Source of the DNA: Physcia stellaris
Lineage: Eukaryota > Ascomycota > Lecanoromycetes > Caliciales > Physciaceae
Length of the DNA: 64,000 bases
Direction: 5' to 3'
Assembly (NCBI GenBank): GCA_018902385.1
Contig: JABSSW010000045.1
Location: 124,001 to 188,000, forward strand
Shown one piece after another: positions 11,403-22,414 of the stretch. Numbering within the stretch: position 1 is the stretch's first letter; every line of letters starts with the position of its first letter. The notes beneath the pieces were generated by a model that made no database searches, was not told the origin of the DNA, and saw only the letters and a list, made by a program, of their open reading frames with translations. Both the position numbers and the translations under genes were made by a program.

Positions 11403-12911
11403 CCAGGGGGCCCTCGAAGAGAGCGAGGAGCGTACATATTTTCAGAAGGAAGTGGAGGATAACGATTATGAGACGACGAGACGACGCGTGCGCACGAAGG
11501 CCTGTCTTACCATTGTATCCAGCGACATTTTCGAAGCGAAGCATTCTGTTTGCATTCACGAAAGAACCACTGGCGCGAGCCGTGTACGATTATGAGCATG
11601 ACATGATTGATTCATGAACATCTTTGGGAAATGATACCCAATGGAGGGTTGCTTTTTGGGTTGAATCAATAATCAGAGACATCTTCGATATTTCTACGGG
11701 ATAGGAAAGTGCTTGAAGCACAATTTTAGATAATGAAGGAAGGGAAGCGGTAGGCTGGAACATACTGCTGAGATGCTTTGGGATATGAGAGATGATTAGA
11801 TGTGACGATATACCCATATATTCTAGCACGAAAGTGCTTCCGGTTGAACATACTCTTTTGCTCACAATTTTCTCTCTCTCTCCTCCGCTTTTTCTCAACG
11901 ATTATCCCAGGACTATTCATATGTTTTGTCTTCCAGATTGCCCATAGACTAATCATTGTATAAATCGTCAAATCGTCAAACCGCCTGATAGTAGTCGTGA
12001 TGGTATCCCACCATCTACCAACGCCCTCACAAGATGGCCACTCGACACCCATCTCAAGCGTCTAATACTTACTAAAGGTAAGAGGCCAGGCAACGAGCAA
12101 TATTCGCACTCAACACAAAGGAACAGCTGGGCGATAGGGGCATTTTTGGCAACCACCATCACAGGCGAGCAAGCCGCTACCGTAGCATTAGGTGTCTTCG
12201 CTCGGCAAGATATCTATCATATCGTAACCGGGAAAACCACTGGTACCTGTAATCAGAAAGCCATCTGCGGGAGAGAAATGGAGCTTGCACTGGATGCGAT
12301 GGGTGTTTGTAGATGGAAGGGGTTTGAGAGGGTGGATTGCCATGTGTGAGAGATATACAGTATGTACTTGCCCCAGAGTCTCAAAGCTTCAGAGCAGACT
12401 CATCTTAGCGTATATTTAAGGAGGGTGCCAAGGGCGAGAGCAGGACCCTCGCGTTTATGGGCGATGGCATCGCACTGCTGCGAAGTGAGCGGATGTCAGT
12501 TTGCTTGATCATGTTGCATAGCAGTATCACACAGCTCGGACTGGGACAATGCATGATCTTTTTTTAATCTTGAGCATTGGACGCCATTATTGGCGCCTTT
12601 TGCAATCATCGCGTGAAAGAGTCATAAAGCTGAAAAAGCTGGGTATCTCCGCAATACTCGAGTAGGGCCCGCCTCCCAAAGATAATGCAATGACATGATT
12701 CTGCTGTGATGCTTTGATCCTTCCCGTGTTCCCAAACGCCATCCATGAACGAGTAGAAATAGCTCGATAGGAGCTAGATATACTGTATCGTAGCAAACGC
12801 TTCGTTCGGCTTTCCATTAGGAGGGCTCGCTAGTCGTCCTGAGAACGGTTTGGGGTTACTCCTTACTCCGTGGAGGAAGCACGACGTTTCGGTTTTCGTC
12901 CTAGCCGTGAC
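11403..12911. other. Intergenic region between convergent genes
   Basis: 1.5 kb between the 3' ends of the genes at 11402 (plus) and 12912 (minus). Short open frames at 11590-12052 and 12146-12349 are unsupported. Nothing else recognised. Confidence 0.45.
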
Positions 12912-13907
12912 CTAATCTTCCCAAATCGTCTCCAGATCAAGGTCTCCTCTCCTCTCAGCGCCACAAACGCTCCACCTCTTCCTCTTATCCTTCATCACCC
13001 CACTTGAGCTGGATCTTCGCCGAACGCCTTCCTCTCCTTCGAATTCGCCCTCCTTGTCTGCTGCAGCTTTCAGCTTGGCGACATTCTCAGCCTCCAGCTC
13101 GGCGTCTGGCGAGTCGGGGATAGTCTCAAGGGATGAAATACTAGGAGAGCGGGACCGAAAGGAGGTGGGCGTCGAAGGAATGGATGAAGAAGAATAGGAG
13201 TAAGTGGAAGGGTACGGCTCGTTGAACTGAGCAGCGGCCAAAGATGGAGTCGATGAGCTGGTACGTAGCGTATGTTGGGAGCCGCTGGTCTGAGATATCT
13301 GATGTAAGGGGGATGATGGACGCCGCCTGTTTCGAGGAAAGGTACTGTGAATGGGTGACGTCTGGGAGAGCTCGGGGTCTGCTGCAGCTTTCGGGGTAAG
13401 ATCCAATTCCTTGCCTTCCGCAATGGTCTCGCCGATATCTACTTGCCATCCATAACTAGGATAGGCCTCATCTGAGACTCTACGTAGCGGGCTTCGACGC
13501 CGAGTAAGTGGTCCTGAAGGACTGGAAGGCCGGGCAATGGTCGAGGAAAATGAACGTGCGGCGTCTGGCATTGGCGAAGATTGGGATCGAGCCATTTGGG
13601 GAGCAGAAAGCGGGCTGTTGGACGACCTTGACCTCATATGGGTCCTCGTGTAAGGTGAACGGTTACGAGGTCGTAGCGGTAGGGTAGCTGGTGACGCCCC
13701 GGAGAAGGTCGAGAGGACATCGGCATGATCTCCTGCCTCGGGGGCTGTCACACGGCGCGTTGGGCTTGGGCGGGGGGAATGCAGCTCCATTTCAGAGACA
13801 ATGACGGGATCGTCTTCAGTCAATTCAGACTTTGATGTTTCCTTCCCTGGTAGTGGTGGCTGCTGTTTGACTGGGGGCTCAGGCGTGTGGGGAGGCATGC
13901 TGGCCAA
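12912..13907 (-). CDS. Disordered protein with conserved WSVCGAERRGDL C-terminus
   Basis: Single exon of 331 aa, Ser/Pro/Arg-rich nearly throughout and probably unstructured. The last 25 residues (KRKRWSVCGAERRGDLDLET, then IWED) form a sharply conserved tail that I have seen at the end of uncharacterised Pezizomycotina proteins. A basic and acidic patch (NVAKLKAAADKEGEFEGEEG, about residues 276-295) may form a short helix before the tail. The start ATG at 13907 is the first in frame. A possible 5' UTR intron lies at 14032-14103 (GTAAGC donor, TTTCAG acceptor on the minus strand). Function is unknown. The conserved tail points to a docking motif, but this is inference. Confidence 0.7.
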   Translation of the reverse strand: MASMPPHTPEPPVKQQPPLPGKETSKSELTEDDPVIVSEMELHSPRPSPTRRVTAPEAGDHADVLSTFSGASPATLPLRPRNRSPYTRTHMRSRSSNSPLSAPQMARSQSSPMPDAARSFSSTIARPSSPSGPLTRRRSPLRRVSDEAYPSYGWQVDIGETIAEGKELDLTPKAAADPELSQTSPIHSTFPRNRRRPSSPLHQISQTSGSQHTLRTSSSTPSLAAAQFNEPYPSTYSYSSSSIPSTPTSFRSRSPSISSLETIPDSPDAELEAENVAKLKAAADKEGEFEGEEGVRRRSSSSGVMKDKRKRWSVCGAERRGDLDLETIWED

Positions 13908-14965
13908 GGGTGTAGAAGAGAGAGGAATGTTCGTTCGCGTAGAGATATCCTCGCCTCAGAGCATTGTCGGGCTATGAGTCAACAACAGTGAAGGTGTTCA
14001 CACAACCGCTGGCGGCTTTTCAGTCGAGTCGTGCTGAAACCTGTTAGTCATTTAGCATAAAACGCTGGACATGATCACGCGAAAAGACAGTTGAGGTGCT
14101 TACGAAGACGGTGAGAGGTGCGAATAGCACAAATACGGGATGCTGTGTCTGATGTCTACATGACTGGACGAGAGTTGTATTCTTCGTTCTTTTACTTCAC
14201 ATGCATCGTCTTTCGGTCACAAGCGATAGTGGGGTCTTCCAGGGGCGAGCCCGGGCGAGGCGGGGTTTAGTGTTTAGTGGCCCTCCCCCTTACGGATAGG
14301 TACCTACAGCCTAGGCACTTGATCCAGACTGCGGAGTACGGAGTACATACTATATATTATCATTGGCGCGGGATACTTTTGATAACAATCAAGCCCACCT
14401 ACCTGCCTTTACAAATTACTATCTGGATAGAACCACCCTCATTCCAGACCCTTTGATCCAGGCTTGTTTACATTATTAGTATCCGCACTGCTTGCCTCCA
14501 TTCCCATTAATTATAATCATAGCCACCATATGCACGCCTTTCCTTTCCTGGCTTACGAAAATTGATTAAAGGCCTGGACGATCATGTGTCTAGCTGGTTA
14601 CAGACAAGGTCTCTTTGCTTCATGCCGAGTCGCCATCTGCCTTCAACAGATCTGCCTCAATCGCTCCGCCAGTATCCGCCTCCCCACGTCTCAAGCCTTC
14701 ATTAGACCCTGTTCGCTCAGATCGATCCCCTTGACATTCACCATATCCTGCCCCGGCGGGCTTGCTGACCCATCCATCTCCAACATATGTAGACTTCCCC
14801 CTAGTCTTCCAATGCTTTCGCACTCCACCTTTACATAAAAATGTTGCAAAAGTTATAAACCTCTTCGACCGTTGGAGCCATAGCTTGCAAAGTCCAAAGC
14901 CAAGCAATGCCAATATGCGTCTCCGATCACCGGATGCGAAGAAATCGGTGGACAGGTCTCCCTAG
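13908..14965. other. Intergenic region
   Basis: Holds the promoter and leader of the minus-strand gene ending at 13907, including the possible leader intron 14032-14103. A tandem CGGAGTACGGAGTAC lies near 14332. The rest, to the HAD gene stop at 14966, shows no gene. Confidence 0.45.
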
Positions 14966-16520
14966 CTATTCTTCCTCGAATATGACTCCGTTGGCCTCAC
15001 CATTACTATCAATAGCTTGAGACTTCATTGACTTCGTTGCCTCCCGCTTGATACCGTGCTTAACGGCCTCAAGCACGTTGTCAACTGTCGCCATGGGCGT
15101 GAAGCGTGGCTTGGTCCCTTCCCGAAAAACACCAGTGCGCACAAGGATGGAGTACCACGTGTTCTCACAGAGCGGGGACTCATTGAATTCGTTGGTTCCT
15201 CGGATGTCCGACTCAGGGGTATCGCCGACAAAGTAGACTGTTTGTGGCGGCGAGTCGATCCCGTGAACGTCTTTACGCCACTGTTGCAAAAGTCGCGTTG
15301 CGAACTGAAATGTTCCAACTTGAGGTTTGCCGAACGCTGTCGACTTCATGTCTTTGCCAGTCATCGCCTTAAACATGGCCTCCAACGAGGCCCGGAGAGC
15401 CCCCATTCCTAGGCGAGTATGGTCATGGGAGGTGGCCCAGACCATGTCATTATGAGAGAAAAATATTGGAGGACCCTCATCAAAGGTCTCGGAGCGAGTG
15501 CCTAGTCGTCCTTTTTTGGACATTAAGAGATCCAGGATGATTTGCTGGTCTCCAGCCCAGTCGCGACTGTCTGCGAACACGAATATAGCTTCGATCTCGG
15601 CTTCCCCGAAATTACGCTTCCTGGAATGCTCTTGCTCGTCCTTGGTGAGCTTCCGGAAAGGTGTAGTATTCACGTTATCTTTGATGATATCTCCGGGAGT
15701 GCAGACGTCTCTAAATCCATAGCCTTCGGCAACTTGACGGCATTTCTCTCCCTCGCCGCCTACGACGAGGACGGTACCGTAGCGTTCAGCCATTTCTCGC
15801 ATGGGTGTGTGGCCACAAATAAATTGCCCAGGTGATACTTCCATATGAAGTTGTCTGCTGAGATCTAGGCATCGCTCTTCCTCAGACTTACCGCCGCCGT
15901 TAGTCACAAAAATGTAGGGTCTAACACGGATCAGCATGTCCATATTGAGGGAATCGATGCAAAGCAACTTACATCTTCACACCATATTGATTCTGCCCGT
16001 TGAGGACCTTCATTGCCTCAATAGCCTCTGGAATTGGCTCACCACCACGTATCAATACGCCATCAATATCAAAGGCAAAAGCATAAGCATCCGTTGTCGA
16101 GGTCACTGGTGGCGTGGTTGGCGTGCTAACGGGCTCATCGGCAGTGATCCTGCTGATACGTCGTTTGGCGATTTCCAGAGCAGCAGCAGTCTCGTGAGCA
16201 TCGGTGGGTTGTTCCAGATGCTGTGGTGGCACGACGACAGACGGTCCCAGGGACAGATCATCCAAAGTCGCACTCACAGACGAGAGCCGGCGCACTCCAG
16301 GCTTCATATTGGGCGGTGAAAGGATCTTTTCTTTCGTGCTGGTAAGACTCATTCTTAAGCCGAACACCGATCGGGATGTATTCTTGAAATATAAATTGAA
16401 GTGGAAGCTGCTGGCAAAATGTCGTTGACACAACAACAGCTGAGACTTTGACGACGAGGATACCGACGGGCTCGCTCTCAATAGGTATTGCCAGCCGCTC
16501 GATGAGGTGATTATGTACAA
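14966..16520 (-). CDS. HAD-superfamily class IIA hydrolase, CECR5/YKR070w-like
   Basis: Two exons: 15973-16520 and 14966-15920, joined by a 52-nt GTAAGT intron that restores VKI-PYIFVTNGGG. All four HAD motifs are visible: FDIDGVLIRGG (nucleophile Asp), VTNGG, the Lys in FGKPQVGTFQFA, and VGDTPESDIRGTNE. The length and CECR5-type cap match the mitochondrial phosphatase-like family of yeast YKR070w. Two starts are possible. ATG 16520 gives 500 aa with a Ser/Arg-rich N-terminus that looks like a mitochondrial presequence. ATG 16352 (MSLTSTKEKIL) gives 444 aa. The substrate is unknown for the family; lipid-phosphate roles have been proposed. I favour mitochondrial location. Confidence 0.88.
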
Positions 16521-17460
16521 ACTTGAAGGTTGTTGCAGGGGCCAGGGGGAGGAGGATTAGTAACTTGGCATGAAAGGGGTTCGGCGGGTGTTCAAGCTCT
16601 CGACACTCAAAAATGTGTTTTGATTTCTGGGGTGGATTGGAAGTACAAAGCTGACTGCGAAGGGATACAAGCATGGGCTCTTACTTATAGACCTGGAACG
16701 GTCGAGTCGTTACTTGTGGCGGATGGTAGAAAAGATTGACAACCCTGCAAGAAGACCCTGATTTCCCCTATCAGATGGCCAAAGCTTCCATTTAGTGTGA
16801 ACAGGGTCGAAAAAGCTCCTAGTGTTCGGAATGTAAGTAGCGGTGGCAGGCACCATTCGAGGAGCTTGCTGATGATGAAATAGTCGATTCGGCCCGTGTT
16901 GCAAACCCTTCAAAACCCCTCAGGCCAGAATCGGAGGTTTGCATGTGAAACCCCACCTCGTCTTAAACTTGGATGAGGATGAAAAAAATGGCGCAGGAAT
17001 TAACGGGCACCAACCATCGATCCGATCTTTGTCTTCTCTGATAAGACTAATACTGCCAGGCAGATAAAAAATCGGCATGCAGGAGTATGGCGGTCGGAGT
17101 TTTTGGTAAATCTGCCAGGTCTGAGATGATACCATTTCGGAGCGAGAGTGGTGAACAAGTAGCCTGGTGGTATCCCATGGTCTGGCATGGTGCGACTCTG
17201 CCTCACATGTACCGCCACTGATACACCCAGACAAGACACATACCCGTCTCCGGCACAAAGCATATGAAGATGGCATGAGGACGACATGAAAAAAACATGT
17301 GGAAGACATCATTTCTGATTCCGTCCCAGGTCGGGTAATCGCAGATCTGTCGATGTAACCTAAAAAATAGCACGACTTACTACCAGATCATGGGATGGAC
17401 GACAAGGAACGAAGGACTTCTTCGGGAGAGACCGTGCCGCAAACAACAAAATAGCTCAAA
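16521..17460. other. Intergenic region containing a MITE-like element
   Basis: Promoter side of the HAD gene, then a spacer with no supported gene. A 227-bp inverted-repeat element (17171-17397) occupies its distal part and ends about 60 bp from the stop of the next minus-strand gene. Confidence 0.6.
17171..17397. mobile_element. MITE-like element, copy A
   Basis: About 227 bp with terminal inverted repeats: left TATCCCATGGTCTGG, right CCAGATCATGGGAT. The inner repeat also continues (ACTTACTACCAG on the right side). The same layout, ends and internal blocks recur at 30369-30600. It has no coding capacity. A TA at the left edge and TG at the right would fit a decayed TA target duplication, as in Tc1/mariner-type non-autonomous elements. 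The family name is inferred only from the ends. Confidence 0.6.
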
Positions 17461-18533
17461 TCAATCTCTCTTTGACCTTTTCCTCTGCATAGCTTCGTTC
17501 ATTAGGAGAGCAACGTCTTCCGTGTCTGTTCCTCGCTGTCGCGACTCGGTCTTCTCCTTGCCCAATTCTGTGTCCTCTGCCACCATACGGAATATCTCAC
17601 TGGCGCCGCTGAACATGTCGCTATCAAAGCCGCCTTCTTCGTGGAAAGTATCTGCAATCTCTTCCATTTCCCTTACCCATCGGTAGGCTTTGGGCGGCAT
17701 GCCTACAAGACCTTTCTCTGCCAGCTGGCCTGTCCTTGGTGAGTACTCTACCAGATGCTGCTGTAACTCTGGCAGGACCCCGAGCTTCTGGGCAGTGGTA
17801 AAGGACTGGATAGCAATCGCTGTGAACCCTTTCGTCATGGACGCAAAACACATCTTCAGTCCGCTGGCTGAGCCTACGGAAGAAGAGACTTGCTTTATAT
17901 TGAGGGTGTCAATGAAAGCAGTAGGAGAGACAGGTGCGTCTTGCAATTTATGCGGACCTGAAATAACAAGGCTAGGCCGACACCAAGAACCGTCTTTACT
18001 TGAAGGGGCCTGAGGGGCTGGCCCAATTATCTTTAAGATAGTTAGAATTTTAAGTCCAAGAGATCTATGGTATCGACACTTACACCGCCATCCAGGAACC
18101 GGATTGAGGTTGACTCAAACAAGCTTGACATCTCTCTCGCCGAGCGCGGGCTGATGGCATTAAGGTCAAGATAGTATAATGGCGAAGACCTATTGATTCC
18201 AGCAGAAGCAGCGACAATCCGTTTCGCTGTGGCCAAGGCATCACGGGGAGGTACAATAGATAGGATGTAATCCGAGCGAGTGACAAGGTCTTGGTCTGAG
18301 GGCACGAGCTCTATCGAAGCTGAGGCTGCTCGCCGCCGGGTCGATTCGCTAGCTAAATTCAGTGAATGTCTACAAGATTCTCCAGATTCTTCTTGCACAG
18401 GTGAGGATTACCTTCGACCTTCAAGACTGGTGACGGCTTGGAAGTTGAAGGCGTCGAGCAGCTTCGCAACCCCCAAGCCCATCTCCCCAATGGAAAGTAT
18501 GCCAACTGTAGCCAATCTTTTCGTCGTTGACAT
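17461..18533 (-). CDS. 6-phosphogluconate dehydrogenase-like protein with DUF1932 domain
   Basis: Three exons: 18412-18533, 18084-18348 and 17461-18030, with 63- and 53-nt introns; 318 aa. The N-terminus has a Rossmann nucleotide-binding loop (VGILSIGEMGLGVAKLL), followed by an NAD-binding domain (SDYILSIVPPRDALATAKRI, YYLDLNAISPRSA, FLDGGIIGPAP). The C-terminal half (ASGLKMCFASMTKGFTAIAI onward) matches the DUF1932 domain, which follows NAD-binding domains in this 6PGDH/hydroxyisobutyrate dehydrogenase-like family. The Lys of KMCFASMTKG occupies the usual catalytic region. The substrate is unknown. It is probably a cytosolic NAD(P)-dependent hydroxyacid dehydrogenase, by family membership only. 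Confidence 0.85.
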
Positions 18534-19457
18534 TTTGACGTTCGGTACGTTGTAAATGATACGATTGTGAGCCACTAAATTCCAGGTCTCCTAATGGTCA
18601 GTCCAGATATGGCGTGCTTTACTGCAGAGGCTATTACAGCCAATCATCCACACATCGACCAAGGTTACCCGTCTTTGGAGTTTCATACCGATATGAATGA
18701 AGCTTTGAAATTGATGTTCTTCCCAAGTCGGGCTATCGTTTGTTCATTTTCCTTTTTATTTTGTGAAGTTCAAGGTGAGTTCGTCAGATTCTGCGCGCTG
18801 AGCTAGGCGTAATTAACGATCCTATCTTCAAAACGCCTTACCTATGAAGCATCTCAAATAAGAGCGGAGAGGCACGTACCTATCTACCTGCTTTGCGGCG
18901 GAATCTGCTTCGGCCTCACATAATGGAGGGTGGTGTTTAAGAGGTAAGTACTTTGGCTGAATGCACAGCAGTCAACTGGACTTACCACCTCAGCCGTAAA
19001 GGCACCCTGAATTGATAGCTTGTTGGAAGCAATGTTGGAAGCTCTACAATTGACAATCATTGAGCGATTAGCAGATTCTATAATTGAGTGGACTGTAATC
19101 CGTAGTCGACAGAGCCGTGTGGGAAAATTACACCGTATTTAAGAGGTCTCACTCCTCTATGACACCCCTAATACCCTACCTACAAAGACGGGACGCAGCC
19201 CGAGTAAAGCGAGCTTTATTCTCTTCAAATCTTGACGAGCTTTCATCCTACGGGACATCTAGAAAGAAGGTGTCAGGTAAGCTGGCTGCTCTCTACGAAA
19301 AAGACGTAACAACATTGTCGGCTCTGGAAGATGCTGAGGTGGAGAATACTGCCTTGCTCTGCTATGATACATGCTCTTTGTCGCGAATGCCTATAACTTC
19401 TAAATTCTTATTAGTACAAAGTCCTCGTTCGGTCTGACTGTCTGAACATATATACCC
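18534..19457. other. Intergenic region
   Basis: Promoter of the dehydrogenase gene, then a spacer to the prohibitin stop. The segment 18600-18745 weakly resembles the internal blocks of the MITE-like family (ACCCGTCTTTGG, CCCAAGTCGGGC) but lacks clear ends. The open frame at 19117-19437 is not supported. Confidence 0.4.
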
Positions 19458-20391
19458 TTATGATCTTAAGCCCAGTAGCAGACCTGCCCCTTTACCACCT
19501 TCTTTGCCTCCTTCTCCGCCACCAGGCAGATACGTGACGTTGGGATTGTTCGCCAACGTCTGGGCAATCTCCCGACTTGCCTCGATCCTTCTGATCATTA
19601 TGAGCCCATCGCCCGCCTTTGCTACCGCCTTACTGATCGTTTCAGCACTTTCTGCCTCGCCCTCAGCTCGGATGACGTTGGCCTGTCGCTCCTGCTCTGC
19701 CTTCTCGACAATGAATCGTGATCGTTCAGCATCTTGTTGGGCGATCTGCTTTTGCTCTACGGCACGCGTGAACTCTTTTCCAAACGTCATGTGCGTTATG
19801 GAAACATCCTCGAGTGCAATATTAAATTCCGAAGCGCGCTTCAATAAATCGGTCCTGATCCGTGCTGAAACGGATTCTCGCTGTGTGATAAGCTCTGCGG
19901 CGTCAAATTGTGCGACGATCGCTTTGAGAACCTCGTTGCCGATAGACGGAAGAACTCGCTCATCGTAGTCAAGGCCAAGGGACTAGAAGGAAATGTCAAT
20001 GCTTTCAGAGTACATAGGCTCCCGCAGCAGACCAACCATCTGGCTGCAAATGAGGGAAGGAATTTACCTGGTAGATTTTGGGCAGCTGCTGGACCTCTGG
20101 ACGATGTAAGACACGCAGGGTTAAGCTGACCATTTGCAGGTCTTTGCTCCCAGTTGTTGTAGAAATGTTGCGAGGTTTGGTGCGAACGTCATAAATGATG
20201 GACTTCTGTAGCCATGGGATGAGAAAATGAGTTCCCTCATTCACAACGGTCTCCTTGACACCAGAAAGACGATCGAATATGACTGCCCGTGTGCCACCCT
20301 TGACGTCGTATATTGAAGCTTGAGCGAAAGCAAAGCCGATGGATAGCGGAACAGCGTAGCGGTACACGGCCTGGAGTCCACTCGCGGCCAT
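19458..20391 (-). CDS. phb1: Prohibitin 1
   Basis: Two exons: 20068-20391 and 19458-19982, 85-nt intron, 282 aa, the usual PHB1 length. The N-terminal hydrophobic anchor ([16 protein letters not shown]) is followed by the SPFH/PHB domain with [31 protein letters not shown] and [18 protein letters not shown]. The C-terminal coiled coil runs [20 protein letters not shown] onward, and the end is Gly-rich. Prohibitin 1 assembles with prohibitin 2 into large rings in the mitochondrial inner membrane that support protein quality control and cristae. The ATG at 20391 is chosen because [12 protein letters not shown] matches the family start; an in-frame upstream Met at 20427 is unlikely. The gene is head to head with qcr8 across 236 bp. 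Confidence 0.97.
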
Positions 20392-20627
20392 TGTTAGGAG
20401 TGGAAAAGGCCCGATGTCTTTAATCAATCGGTTGACGTTGGATGTCTAGGAGTCTCGCAGAGAAAAGTCGGGTCTAGATGAATCAGCTCCCCATTAGGCT
20501 TAGCGTTGGTACTGTATTATGTGAAACAATTCGAGAACGGTGATTGGCTTTTGTATCTTAGGACTTTCAACTCTCAACCACCATCCCCAAAACCCCTCTC
20601 AAAGAAAACACTGCGGACTCCAAAAGT
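20392..20627. promoter_or_regulatory. Bidirectional promoter of phb1 and qcr8
   Basis: 236 bp separate the two start codons, which diverge. A CCAAT box in reverse orientation (GATTGG, core 20543-20547) lies 80 bp before qcr8. CCAAT boxes bind the HAP complex, which controls respiratory genes in fungi. The layout is seen; co-regulation is inferred. Confidence 0.6.
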
Positions 20628-21293
20628 ATGGCGGGTGGCAGCGAACCTTTGGATACCAAGCATGGCCAGTGAGTTGCTCATTCCCACTTCAGCCGCCCTT
20701 TCTGCTCGCGTTGACTCCACGCCCTTGCCCAAGCATACATGTGGTTACTAGGCATATGCTAACATGTCTTACAGATACCTTGGTCCCTGGGGAAATCTAG
20801 GTAAGGCTCACGGCTCTATTCAAATCACTTGCTTCCTGAGACGAAGCAAATTGTCAAGAATAAACAGGTTCACAAGATCTGTCGCATCGACCCTGGATAA
20901 ACCATCAGCCATGGTACATACCCAGCTGACAGAAATCGACTCCAGGCTCTCAGACCCAGAAAGGGATTACCACCTACGCTATCTCAGCCAATCGACAACG
21001 ACCACTTGCAGGCACAGCAAACGCAGCGATCTTCAACAGCTGGCGAAGATTTAGGGCACAGGCGTTATACTGGATCCCTCCTTTCGCCATCGCTTATTTG
21101 ACAATGAACTGGGCGATTGAAAAGTACGTATAGTATACCCGCCTGATAGGTGCTCCTGGCCATCAGAGATTCTAGACTTAGACCGTTATGCTTAAATCCG
21201 CCTAGGAATGAATACCTGAACTCGAAAACAGGTCGCATTCACGACGCTGAGGAGTCAGACGCTGCTCGTCAAGGAGGATCCGTGCGTGGCTAG
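20628..21293 (+). CDS. qcr8: Cytochrome bc1 complex subunit 8 (ubiquinone-binding, QCR8)
   Basis: Small subunit of respiratory complex III in the mitochondrial inner membrane. Exons: 20628-20668, 20775-20800 (26 nt), 20946-21124, 21206-21293. Splicing gives MAGGSEPLDTKHGQYLGPWG, NLGSQTQKGITTYAISANRQ, RPLAGTANAAIFNSWRRF, one membrane span (YWIPPFAIAYLTMNWAIEK) and NEYLNSKTGRIHDAEES, 110 aa in all. The order and length fit fungal QCR8. The exon 3/4 junction is one base out of phase: the run of four A at 21121-21124 would need three A for AA-G to encode the expected Lys before NEYLNS. This is either a sequence error or a real defect. The gene diverges from phb1. Confidence 0.9.
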
Positions 21294-21646
21294 AATCTCC
21301 ATTTTTAAATTTACCATTGAATTCCTTTAAGTGCTGCTCGGATGGACAGCAATTCTGTGTATCGGTAGCGAGGAATTGTACATAGTTTTACATCATGCTC
21401 GGAAATGCCAAAGCTTTCTCTGCCAGAAAGCACTGCTAGATTTAACTGCAAACCCTTTCACTCGTCTCGCACACCTAGTCAATGCCAAGAACACCGCTGC
21501 TACGTACGATGTGAGCACAGTGCTCGGTTTAGACAGGCCTACAAAGAGTATCCGGCGGGCCCGAAACCCTAACCCTAGAATAGTATAATCTGAGTCGGCT
21601 CAGTAGAATTTTGTTGAAATTAAGAGAGCTACTACCCTTTGCCACA
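21294..21646. other. Intergenic region with NHP2 promoter
   Basis: No gene. It ends in the NHP2 promoter with a double telobox at 21564-21577. Confidence 0.5.
21564..21577. promoter_or_regulatory. Double telobox upstream of NHP2
   Basis: AAACCCTAACCCTA, two telomere-type repeat units, lies about 70 bp before the NHP2 start codon. Teloboxes are associated with ribosomal protein and snoRNP gene promoters, so the placement is apt. Confidence 0.55.
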
Positions 21647-22414
21647 ATGGCCAAAGAAAAGAGCGCAGACCGGGAGCAACGCAAGAAGGACAAGAAGGCA
21701 TCGAAAGAAAAGCGTTCGGAAGTAGACGGGGTTCACAAGAGCAAAAAAGACAAGAAGGAGAAAAAGGAGAAAAACGTTGCAGCCGAAGCGGAGGACATTG
21801 AGGTCACCACCAAATTGCTGAACGCCTTAGAAGAGGAAAAGCCGGGGACTGTAGCAGTCAAAGAGAATGGAGACATCCAGCTGAAAGTCAAGAGCGCGCC
21901 GCTCTTGGGCGCACTGGTCCCGTTCGCGAACCCATTGGCAGATGAGAAAGCAGCGAAGAAGGTGCTGAAGACCGTGAAAAAAGGTACATCACAAATTGCC
22001 TTATAAATGGTTAAGCTGCTGACGAGTATACTAGCTGCCAAAAACAAAGCATTGAAGCGCGGTGTCAAGGAAGTAGTTAAAGCTCTCCGGAAATCTCCAA
22101 CCGCCGTAGCGGGCGACCTTCCTTTCGCCGTCGTTGTTGTTGCCGCTGATATCTCGCCCATGGACGTCATATCACACATACCTGTACTCTGCGAAGACCA
22201 TAGCATCCCGTACATCTTTGTCACATCCCGAACCGAGTTAGGTGCTGCGGGAAGTACGAAGCGGCCGACAAGCGTAACCATGATCAACAGGGAGAAAGGT
22301 GGGAAGAAGAAGGACGTGGCGAAAGAGAAAGAGGAAGGAGAGGAAGACTGGAACGATGTTTATAAGGATCTTGTCAAGGTTGTCGCTAAGGCGTCCAAAG
22401 ATGTTCGAATATGA
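21647..22414 (+). CDS. nhp2: H/ACA ribonucleoprotein core subunit Nhp2
   Basis: Two exons: 21647-21983 and 22035-22414, 51-nt intron, 238 aa. The N-terminal ~60 residues are a Lys-rich charged tail (KKDKKEKKEKN) longer than in yeast. The C-terminal half is an L7Ae/Nhp2 RNA-binding domain: AAKNKALKRGVKEVVKALRK, AVVVVAADISPMDVISHIPV, CEDHSIPYIFVTSRTELG. Nhp2 binds H/ACA snoRNAs with Cbf5, Nop10 and Gar1 in the nucleolus, guiding rRNA pseudouridylation. ATG 21647 starts MAKEKSADREQRK. The double telobox just upstream fits a ribosome-biogenesis gene. A short basic and acidic extension follows the domain (REKGGKKKDVAKEKEEGEED). Confidence 0.95.

Noticed and set aside
12990-13450. Other minus-strand frames overlapping the gene at 12912-13907
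   Set aside because: Arise from low-complexity Ser/Pro codons in the true frame.
18600-18745. Third copy of the MITE-like element
   Set aside because: Shares some internal blocks but lacks both terminal repeats; kept only as a possibility in the findings.
19117-19437. Plus-strand frame of 106 codons
   Set aside because: Not recognised, no splice partners, and lies in the 3' spacer of prohibitin.
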